From IMG/VR virus record IMGVR_UViG_3300014720_000095, positions 1 to 34,632 of that record: DNA of 34,632 nucleotides; one strand, 5' to 3'. A model generated the notes under the pieces. The model was not told the origin of the DNA. It saw nothing but the letters and a program-made list of their open reading frames with translations, and searched no databases. Shown piece after piece: positions 8,398-14,209 of the stretch; position 1 is the stretch's first letter; the number at the start of each line of letters is the position of its first letter. The DNA comes from a virus. Both the position numbers and the translations under genes were made by a program.

Positions 8398-8553
8398 TTA
8401 CTCTTTTGAATCTAATACCATGGTGAATAGAGTACTAAGTGATGCAGTTAAATTCACTGCGGGATCCACTTTAGTGTCCTTCTCATAAAGTTTAGATGTT
8501 TTGAGCATGCTCTCAAATACTGGATTAGCCCCCTTGTAAATGTTTTGATTCAT
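8398..8553 (-). CDS. 51-residue ORF in frame with the downstream 715-residue gene
   Basis: A short ORF starting MNQNIYKGANPVFESMLK and ending D-S-K-E-TAA. The ATG is at 8553, three bases after the stop of the nucleotidyltransferase gene, with an AATATATA promoter-like octamer 11 bases upstream. Its stop codon (8398-8400) is in frame with the 6163-8310 gene, and the codons after it (A-Y-K-T-P-E-G-F-E-S-F-V) read as normal protein. It may therefore be the N-terminus of a larger protein interrupted by one stop, a readthrough leader, or a separate small protein. The N-terminus resembles that of the protein at 1-198 in style (N-P-x-F near the start, then a helix). Confidence 0.6.
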   Translation of the reverse strand: MNQNIYKGANPVFESMLKTSKLYEKDTKVDPAVNLTASLSTLFTMVLDSKE

Positions 8554-8556
8554 GAT

Positions 8557-9318
8557 TTATTCATTATATATTTTCGAATAGGCCTTAGAAATTAGATCTA
8601 TTAGTTTTTCTATATATCCTTCATTCCTTAACTTTTTAAAGGCTAGATTTTCCACTGAAAATTCCCCGCTGTTAGCTAGTCCCTCTTTTCTTGATTTTAA
8701 AATTCTAGACTTTACCCTCTGCGTGTGATCATATAATTCCCTGGCTTCTTCCTCTGAGGATACTGATGTTGAAAGCTTATTTTCCAGTTCGTGTATATCA
8801 TTTACGAAGCCATGAAATTTCACGTCAACGTCTCTGTAGTCTATTTGGGGATCTGTTGGTTTTGGGACTCTGATCCATTCATTACGTAGGAGTGAAAAAA
8901 GTCCAGAAGATGTGTGTGGTTCTTCTATATCCTGCACGTAAAGCTCAACGTCATGAGATCTGATAATCACATCATGCCTTAGATTCCAGATAAACCTCTG
9001 TCCATCTAATCCCTTTTTAACTAGTTCCACATTAGGATCTACCCTAGAAAAATCTATTAGAACGTGAATATCAAGGTCTGAATATTTGGTCCAATTATAG
9101 TTTGCTAATGACCCCGTTAATTGTATATCAGCTATAGGAACATCGACTTTCATATCGCCAAAAAAATCTTTGGCTATTTCCAATAATTTTTTTCTTACCC
9201 CCTGGTCAAATTCGCCATCTTCAGTCCAGAAAGAAGAATTCAATTCTTTTTTATAGAATTCATCCCTGACCTCTTCCTGTTCTATGATCCATGATTCTAA
9301 TTTTGCTATATGTGACAA
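8557..9318 (-). CDS. Nucleotidyltransferase-fold protein (Pol beta superfamily)
   Basis: A 253-residue protein with the nucleotidyltransferase signature G69-S70 followed by S-D81-L-D83-I-H-V, the two metal-binding Asp residues of the Pol beta superfamily. A third acidic position is likely in H-D-V-E-L-Y near residues 122-127. The first ~60 residues and last ~80 residues are helical. Members of this superfamily transfer nucleotides to proteins, RNA or small molecules; the substrate here cannot be told. The start is TTG at 9318: no ATG occurs in frame nearby, and the TTG lies 16 bases after a GATATATA octamer, the usual spacing here. Since it has a late-type promoter, it may be a virion or late-acting protein rather than part of early metabolism. 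Confidence 0.8.
   Translation of the reverse strand: MSHIAKLESWIIEQEEVRDEFYKKELNSSFWTEDGEFDQGVRKKLLEIAKDFFGDMKVDVPIADIQLTGSLANYNWTKYSDLDIHVLIDFSRVDPNVELVKKGLDGQRFIWNLRHDVIIRSHDVELYVQDIEEPHTSSGLFSLLRNEWIRVPKPTDPQIDYRDVDVKFHGFVNDIHELENKLSTSVSSEEEARELYDHTQRVKSRILKSRKEGLANSGEFSVENLAFKKLRNEGYIEKLIDLISKAYSKIYNE
8565..8572 (-). promoter_or_regulatory. Putative late promoter AATATATA
   Basis: The minus strand reads GAAAATATATAATG, 11 bases before the ATG at 8553, inside the last codons of the nucleotidyltransferase gene. A second match, GATATATA, lies at 8611-8618 inside that gene. Confidence 0.45.
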
Positions 9319-9334
9319 TGCTGGAATTTTTTTC

Positions 9335-9342
9335 TATATATC
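9335..9342 (-). promoter_or_regulatory. Putative late promoter GATATATA
   Basis: The minus strand reads TGGATATATAGAAA, 16 bases before the TTG start at 9318 and directly after the terminator at 9366-9388. The context is nearly identical to the promoter at 2285-2292. Confidence 0.6.
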
Positions 9343-9365
9343 CATATTGTCTAACCAAAGGCCGC

Positions 9366-9388
9366 AAAAAAAGCGGCAGAAGCCGCTT
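9366..9388 (-). terminator. Intrinsic terminator after the 3'-5' exonuclease gene
   Basis: The stem AAGCGGC/GCCGCTT (9371-9377 with 9382-9388) with a 4-base loop is followed on the minus strand by seven T in total, five of them beyond the stem. It lies about 20 bases past the end of the gene at 9410. Confidence 0.88.
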
Positions 9389-9409
9389 GATGTGAATACT
9401 GGGTGTAAA

Positions 9410-10108
9410 TTAAAAGCTCATTTTAAGAAAGCATTCCATCGTCACCCTTACGTCTCCCTCGCAGTATTTTTTAATTCCCTCAAAATTCTTATTGTTCCAA
9501 AATTCCCCATGTACCATTGCCCCGTTCATTTCGTCTTTAGGAGAGCTTACTCCTAGAACGCATGACATCAGATCCAGTGATGTGTATGTCTGACCCCAAG
9601 CTCCAAAGGAGAATATTTCTGCAATATCCAGAAATCCAGTTTCCCATGGTTTTTTACTCCAGACTTGAATCAGAGACGATGGCTCTATACTATTAATTAG
9701 CATCCTTTTCCCTAGAGTGGGGATATCAAAGTTTTTGATGGTGTGTCCCCCCAGTCTCCATCCTTTTCCCCGGGAATTCTCTAACACCTTATTGGTCTTA
9801 TTTAGAATATCCGACTCATCGTCAGAACAAAAAGAATTTATTCTAATGTTCATATTTTGATCAAAAGCTCCCATAGAAACACAAACGACCCTTGAGAATT
9901 CCGCATGTAGTGCTGATTTTTTAAGCCAAAATTCGTCATCGGATGAATTTTGATCCTCTGGAGAATTTTTTCTTAGCCATACGCTTCTTTTTAACCAAAG
10001 TTCGTATAGTCTTGGGTCTGATGCTTCTAGATCTCTTAATGTCTGATATGCACCCGTAGTCTCTATGTCAAAAAATAGAGTGGTTTGAAGATGTTGCTTC
10101 GTTATCAT
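9410..10108 (-). CDS. DEDD-family 3'-5' exonuclease (DnaQ/PolB-exo-like)
   Basis: A 232-residue stand-alone exonuclease with all three DEDD motifs: Exo I F-F-D14-I-E16-T-T-G, Exo II G-H-T-I-K-N-F-D-I-P, and Exo III Y-C-E-G-D-V-R-V-T (the YxxxD form). Spacing and the F-D-I-E-T-T-G motif resemble the predicted PolB-like exonuclease family (DNA_pol_B_exo2). Such enzymes remove 3' nucleotides from DNA using two metal ions and act in proofreading, repair or recycling of host DNA. No polymerase domain is attached. The gene ends in a strong terminator and starts only 24 bases from a divergent plus-strand gene, so the short region between holds promoters for both. A correctly oriented GATATATA is not visible for this gene. 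Confidence 0.85.
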   Translation of the reverse strand: MITKQHLQTTLFFDIETTGAYQTLRDLEASDPRLYELWLKRSVWLRKNSPEDQNSSDDEFWLKKSALHAEFSRVVCVSMGAFDQNMNIRINSFCSDDESDILNKTNKVLENSRGKGWRLGGHTIKNFDIPTLGKRMLINSIEPSSLIQVWSKKPWETGFLDIAEIFSFGAWGQTYTSLDLMSCVLGVSSPKDEMNGAMVHGEFWNNKNFEGIKKYCEGDVRVTMECFLKMSF

Positions 10109-10109
10109 T

Positions 10110-10117
10110 GATATATA
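10110..10117 (+). promoter_or_regulatory. Putative late promoter GATATATA for the lone plus-strand gene
   Basis: The plus strand reads TTGATATATAAAAT, 15 bases before the ATG at 10133. Octamer and spacing match the minus-strand late-type promoters, which supports the reality of this small gene. Confidence 0.55.
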
Positions 10118-10132
10118 AAATTAAAAATTACA

Positions 10133-10366
10133 ATGTCTGAATATTCTAAACTTGGATATAAAAACATATCCGCTCAAGATTCTATATCCATGGGAGAGAC
10201 TTTTGTTTCGGATACTCCTTCAGGTGATCAATTAACATATGGAAATTTTGTTAACCTTAAGAAGGTCGGAAACTGGGGAATGCCTGGACAAACTCTACAG
10301 AATATGAAAACAATAGAGGAGTTTTTAAAATCTGGAGAGATTGCGGGAAAGATAGTGGAAAAATAA
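10133..10366 (+). CDS. 77-residue hypothetical protein, only plus-strand gene
   Basis: A small protein beginning MSEYSKLGYKNISAQDSIS, with a Gly/Thr/Ser-rich middle and a Lys/Glu-rich C-terminal helix (T-I-E-E-F-L-K-S-G). It exactly fills the space between two minus-strand genes, diverging from the exonuclease and ending one base from the end of the Fpg-like gene, and no minus-strand gene covers it. It has its own late-type octamer 15 bases upstream. I do not recognise a family. The reversed orientation suggests an insertion or local inversion in an otherwise one-directional region. Confidence 0.7.
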   Translation: MSEYSKLGYKNISAQDSISMGETFVSDTPSGDQLTYGNFVNLKKVGNWGMPGQTLQNMKTIEEFLKSGEIAGKIVEK

Positions 10367-10367
10367 A

Positions 10368-11168
10368 TTATTTTCTCCATTTTTTATCGATCCAAAATCT
10401 TCTTCCTGTCTTATCCACTATCCCAATCGCTCTATCTTTCCTTTGATAGAATTGGACCCAATCCTGGAAAGTATTCCACTTTTCTCCCTGTTGATCCTCG
10501 TAATTATACCAGTCCTTAAATTGCCCGCCTCCTAGAACATAGGCTTCCTGTGGTATTTGTTTACAGAGATGAAAAAGCTCATCTCCATGTTTTTCTATAT
10601 AGACACAAGCAGGCCAAGTGGGATCGCAATCTATTCTTCCCAGAATCTCTGCTCTAAGATAATTTCCTATGCCATTAAACCATTTTTGATTCATGATTAG
10701 TTCTAATATTGGTTTTTTGAAATCCCTATTTGAGATGCTGGATATAATGTTACTGATAAACTCGGGATGTTCTTTAACTGGATCTGGACCTCTATCCTGA
10801 CTCCAAGAATCTGACCATTTCCATCTTGCGAATCTTCTCACATCATGAAGACATAATGTTCCAGCGTTCGAAGAAAAAATTAAATGGGAGTGTTTTGGAT
10901 AGATCTCGCCTGGAGCGACGAATGCCCAATTGGCTGACATTCCCATCATGAAAAACATCGAGAGATTTTTGCCTCCAAAATCAAAGGTCATTCTGAGTTC
11001 TTTTCCTCTGCTGTCAGCTTTAATCTTAAATTGTAAGTTTTCGTTGAGCGGGGAAAGATCTGTATTAGACTTCTTTTCTTCGCTTTTTCTGACAGATCTG
11101 TAATAGATCCCAGAGGATTTGGAGTTGATGAACTCCGACATAATTCTTATCTCTGATAGTTCGGGCAT
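10368..11168 (-). CDS. mutM-like: Formamidopyrimidine-DNA glycosylase/endonuclease VIII-like (Fpg/Nei)
   Basis: A 266-residue base-excision glycosylase of the Fpg/Nei family. It starts M-P-E-L-S-E, where Pro2 (after Met removal) is the nucleophile and Glu3 the acid (most Fpg read M-P-E-L-P-E). The catalytic Lys of the N-terminal sheet is probably in S-R-G-K-E-L-R. The H2TH region is clear: N-Q-K-W-F-N-G-I-G-N-Y-L-R-A-E-I-L. The C-terminal four-Cys zinc finger is absent. Instead the end reads I-V-D-K-T-G-R-R-F-W-I-D, which resembles the zincless finger of NEIL1-type proteins. It would remove oxidised bases from DNA and nick the strand. It lies beside the UvdE-like and exonuclease genes, forming a repair-flavoured group, and lacks the late-type promoter octamer. 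Confidence 0.88.
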   Translation of the reverse strand: MPELSEIRIMSEFINSKSSGIYYRSVRKSEEKKSNTDLSPLNENLQFKIKADSRGKELRMTFDFGGKNLSMFFMMGMSANWAFVAPGEIYPKHSHLIFSSNAGTLCLHDVRRFARWKWSDSWSQDRGPDPVKEHPEFISNIISSISNRDFKKPILELIMNQKWFNGIGNYLRAEILGRIDCDPTWPACVYIEKHGDELFHLCKQIPQEAYVLGGGQFKDWYNYEDQQGEKWNTFQDWVQFYQRKDRAIGIVDKTGRRFWIDKKWRK

Positions 11169-11201
11169 AGTAATTTTTTACCCAAATATAGATTAAAAAA
11201 A

Positions 11202-11981
11202 TTAAATTTTATCAGGATCCGGTAAACTATTATCAAAAATTATATCAAGATTTATCCCATATGGATTCATTTCGTCTCTGGTTAGAGTGGTTCCATGTGG
11301 GAGATAAATGATCATAGGGGAAGTACCCTTTGGCCAGGAAGAAGCCGCTAGAAAGAGAGATTCTTTATATGTCAAGCTTCCCTGGTTTGTTGGAAATGAT
11401 GTGCTGCGAAAAATTATAGGGATTTTATTTGATGCTGTTACACCGGGTAGCAGATCCTTAACTGAAAAAAGACTTGGCTTATCATCATTAATCACGCAGA
11501 TCCTATTCTTCAATGAGTCCGGAAGAAGATAATGGAATTCGCAAAATCTCTCCATAATACCTTTTCTATCACCCTGTGCACTACCAATATGGATTATTAG
11601 GGGCGATACGAAATCGGAAGGAAGCTTAAGTAGATCCATCATTCCACCTATAAGTTTGATCTCGCTAACTGCCTTTTCCTCTGTATTGGTATCAGTGGTT
11701 GAAAAGTAGTTACCTGATTTAATATAGAATCCAATTCTAAATTTTAGATCCTCAATAAAATGATTTATTCTTTCGATTTCAGAATCCGACGGAATGAAAG
11801 ATTTTTCAAAGTCCCAATCAGTGATCTCAAAAATAAAACATGTGTGTCCAGTGGGGATTAGCTCCTTGATCTTATCACAGATCTCTCTGGTGAGATTGAC
11901 GGGTTTAGACCTCGACGGCCTTTCCAGTCTGATAATTATTCCCGTCCTCGTTTTTATTCCGTTATAAATGTTTCCAAGCAT
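11202..11981 (-). CDS. UvdE-like (UV damage endonuclease) fold with missing catalytic residues
   Basis: A 259-residue protein that aligns by eye with the UvdE/Uve1 TIM-barrel nucleases. G-G-M-M-D-L-L-K-L corresponds to the Y-H-A-x-L-L-D-L segment; L-I-I-H-I-G-S-A-Q-G-D-R-K to the v-H-x-G-x-x-g-x-K segment; and R-I-C-V-I-N-D-D-K to the l-E-N-D-D-k segment. Several metal ligands of the family appear lost: Glu of E-N-D-D is Ile, the His pair of the D-x-H-H motif is replaced (I-I-F-R-S-T-S-F), and the early H-P-G-Q motif is not evident. The His in I-I-H-I-G remains. This suggests a non-catalytic relative, perhaps a DNA-binding or structural derivative. The assignment rests on motif order from memory of the family, so it could also be another TIM-barrel protein. 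Confidence 0.55.
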   Translation of the reverse strand: MLGNIYNGIKTRTGIIIRLERPSRSKPVNLTREICDKIKELIPTGHTCFIFEITDWDFEKSFIPSDSEIERINHFIEDLKFRIGFYIKSGNYFSTTDTNTEEKAVSEIKLIGGMMDLLKLPSDFVSPLIIHIGSAQGDRKGIMERFCEFHYLLPDSLKNRICVINDDKPSLFSVKDLLPGVTASNKIPIIFRSTSFPTNQGSLTYKESLFLAASSWPKGTSPMIIYLPHGTTLTRDEMNPYGINLDIIFDNSLPDPDKI

Positions 11982-12029
11982 TATTTTCCCTGTATAATAC
12001 TTTCTATTGGAAAATTAATAAATGTTTCT

Positions 12030-12818
12030 CTAAAACGCTTTAAATTCGTCTATAGACATCTTAGGCCATGATTCAATTGCACTCGATGGAGATAGGTTAG
12101 CTATTTTTATTCCCCTATTACTTAGCTCTCTCCCTAACTGGGCATATTCATCATCAATGAGTTTCGTATTTCTAGATAAAACATGGTTTCCTGTTTTTGA
12201 AAAGAAGTGATTTGGTGTGAAATCAACACCGACCAAACCAATCTTTGATGCCCCCAACTGGTAAGCAACTATCACCGCCATATATGGGGAATTCATGGTG
12301 TAGTCAACTTTGCTTCTGTCATCTAAATTTAATTTTCCTCTGGATCCAAGGTTAATCTTTACTAATGATCTTCTATTGTTTAATACTCCAGGATCTATAT
12401 GACTAAGAATAACCGGGGATTTTGATCTCGTGACCCATTCGAATCTTCCCCTAGAAAATGTTCTTTGGTGATTAACAACAACCAAATAATTTGGCGTTAA
12501 AATTCTTTCAACATCATTAATTCCAACAACCAAAAAATCAGAGAAATCATTAAATTGGTTTAACGACTCCCCACACCCAGCAACTATAAAAGGTTTCCCC
12601 TTTTGCGAGTCTATATAATCTGGGGAAAAATTAGCCCCAATGTAAGTGTTTATGTTTTGTGTTTGTATTCTGCCTTCCAGTGGAACTAATGATTCATTTA
12701 AACCTTCTGTGGGAATTGAATCATTTTGAACTTCATTCTTTCTACCAAACAAGAATGAATTTCCTCTAAATATCTCTTTGGAAATCTGCATTCTTCTTCT
12801 TTTCTCTTCTATATTCAT
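12030..12818 (-). CDS. DUF115/GT42-like putative glycosyltransferase-fold protein
   Basis: A 262-residue protein with an N-terminal basic tail (R-R-R near residue 9) and a Rossmann-like core. P-F-I-V-A-G-C-G-E-S-L-N resembles the v-a-G-x-G-x-S-L nucleotide-sugar loop of MAF/DUF115 and GT42 sialyltransferase-like proteins. The following V-V-G-I-N-D-V matches the segment where these proteins read r-x-N-x. Later, A-Y-Q-L-G-A-S-K-I-G-L-V-G-V-D-F matches the a-x-x-l-G-x-k-e-I-x-l-x-G-x-D segment of the same superfamily. A role in glycosylating virion proteins or host glycans is possible; the Thr-rich collagen fibre encoded upstream would be one candidate substrate. The start overlaps the previous stop by one base. 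Function is inferred only from fold-level motifs. Confidence 0.5.
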   Translation of the reverse strand: MNIEEKRRRMQISKEIFRGNSFLFGRKNEVQNDSIPTEGLNESLVPLEGRIQTQNINTYIGANFSPDYIDSQKGKPFIVAGCGESLNQFNDFSDFLVVGINDVERILTPNYLVVVNHQRTFSRGRFEWVTRSKSPVILSHIDPGVLNNRRSLVKINLGSRGKLNLDDRSKVDYTMNSPYMAVIVAYQLGASKIGLVGVDFTPNHFFSKTGNHVLSRNTKLIDDEYAQLGRELSNRGIKIANLSPSSAIESWPKMSIDEFKAF

Positions 12819-13657
12819 TACTTGAAAAGGCTTAACATATTATAGACTTTTTCTCCGTAAGTATCCTTAGCTTCTCCATAAGAGATGGAGTTTTTTTCTG
12901 GAAATCTAGAGACTAGAATACTATATGCTCCCTTTTCATTTCTATTATGAAGGGTTGCTATCGACATAAGATCCTTAATTAATGGCCCGCATTCATTCAG
13001 ATCTGGATGATTATTAAAGAATGTTTCTATCTCCGTGGCCTTTATATGATCGATTAAATCTTTCCCGTGTGTAGGTTTTGATATGTGTATACAATCCCCC
13101 TTTAATTCGGTTTGGTAATCAGAATCTTCTTCAAGCTTTATGAAATACCCAGTCCCCATAGGACCGACTATTCTACCATTTTGATCCTCGGATAACTCTG
13201 AGTCCCAATCTTTCGATTCCATTGATCCCCAAACTATTTTTCCACCGGAATACTTTGCGTTCTGAGCAACCCTTTCCCCTGCAGTGATATTTGCTTTCAT
13301 CGGGGACTTAATATTCCCAGTGTCCAGGTTAAATTCTATTGTTCCGGGGATTGTTTCGTAAACCTTTTTAGTTTTAACACTCTGAATTGTAACCAGTGAA
13401 TATTTTCCATCCTCAGATATCTTAGCGGAAATAACTTGACCCAAAACTTTATTCTTAAGTCCTTTAACATTAGCTTTCACATAGTCTCCATTTCTAAAAG
13501 CAGAATCTTTTATGTCCTTCGTGGGATCCACCGTGATTTCTGAACTTCTGGAAAGATCCCTATATGGATGATAATTAACCTTGAAAACCCCATTAGAACT
13601 ATTAAATGAGGATCCTGTTAGGGTTTGTGAAAAAAACTCATATAATCTCTTGATCAT
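12818..13657 (-). CDS. Hypothetical protein
   Basis: A 279-residue protein without a recognised family. The N-terminus MIKRLYEFFSQTLTG looks like the short Phe-containing N-termini of the head proteins but lacks the (L/I)xE site. The middle is beta-rich (about residues 55-125, D-Y-V-K-A-N-V-K-G-L-K-N-K-V-L-G-Q-V-I-S-A-K), possibly an SH3- or OB-like barrel. The C-terminal third is helical and contains C-I-H-I-S-K-P-T-H-G-K. It follows the UVR-motif gene by three bases and overlaps the next gene by one base, so the three are probably one transcript with the fibre gene upstream. Confidence 0.65.
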   Translation of the reverse strand: MIKRLYEFFSQTLTGSSFNSSNGVFKVNYHPYRDLSRSSEITVDPTKDIKDSAFRNGDYVKANVKGLKNKVLGQVISAKISEDGKYSLVTIQSVKTKKVYETIPGTIEFNLDTGNIKSPMKANITAGERVAQNAKYSGGKIVWGSMESKDWDSELSEDQNGRIVGPMGTGYFIKLEEDSDYQTELKGDCIHISKPTHGKDLIDHIKATEIETFFNNHPDLNECGPLIKDLMSIATLHNRNEKGAYSILVSRFPEKNSISYGEAKDTYGEKVYNMLSLFK

Positions 13658-13660
13658 TTC

Positions 13661-14197
13661 TTAGTTCTTTTTTTTATATGAATCCATTAGATCCTTAATC
13701 TTTGAGGCCAACTCATAGTTCTCTTCCTTAATGGCTTCTTCCAGCCTCATATTCAAATCCTTCTGACTATCCTGAGGAGATTCATTTTTTCTAATAGGTT
13801 CAACTCTTTCCTGTGAAATTGCTATGATTGGTGAAAATAAAATTTCTAGTACAGAATCATTTATGGGAACGTATATTCTGTCTTCCTCGTGTACATCGTC
13901 ATTTTCAGATTCCTCTGAAATATCAATTTCCCATTCCCCGTTAACCCATATGATGCTCCATGGTCCATAATTTAATTCAGGGAGGTCATTATCTATGGCG
14001 TAATTTATTATGGCCAAAACCTCTTCCTTTATTAATTCACTAGACATTTTCTCTCCTTTGACAATCTTTTTTATTCCCGGAATTTTAGTTGGCTCTACAC
14101 CAACGCTTCTCTTTAGCATTTTATAGATCTTTAGAACTAAGTCCCAATCAATAGAATCTATTACCCTGTCTACTAAAATCTTGTTTTTTGGATTCAT
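13661..14197 (-). CDS. Hypothetical protein with C-terminal UVR motif
   Basis: A 178-residue acidic protein. The last ~32 residues, L-N-M-R-L-E-E-A-I-K-E-E-N-Y-E-L-A-S-K-I and onward, match the UVR motif (L-x-x-x-A-x-x-x-E-x-Y-E-x-A-x-x-x-R/K-D) found at the UvrB C-terminus and in UvrC, ClpC and McsA, a helical hairpin used for protein-protein contact. The N-terminal region (residues 1-110) is of unknown fold, with a W-S-I-I-W-V-N-G-E-W segment. It may dock to a host UVR-containing partner such as UvrB, UvrC or a Clp ATPase; that is inference. The gene starts 12 bases after the fibre gene. Confidence 0.65.
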   Translation of the reverse strand: MNPKNKILVDRVIDSIDWDLVLKIYKMLKRSVGVEPTKIPGIKKIVKGEKMSSELIKEEVLAIINYAIDNDLPELNYGPWSIIWVNGEWEIDISEESENDDVHEEDRIYVPINDSVLEILFSPIIAISQERVEPIRKNESPQDSQKDLNMRLEEAIKEENYELASKIKDLMDSYKKKN

Positions 14198-14209
14198 GCA
14201 ATTGTTTTT

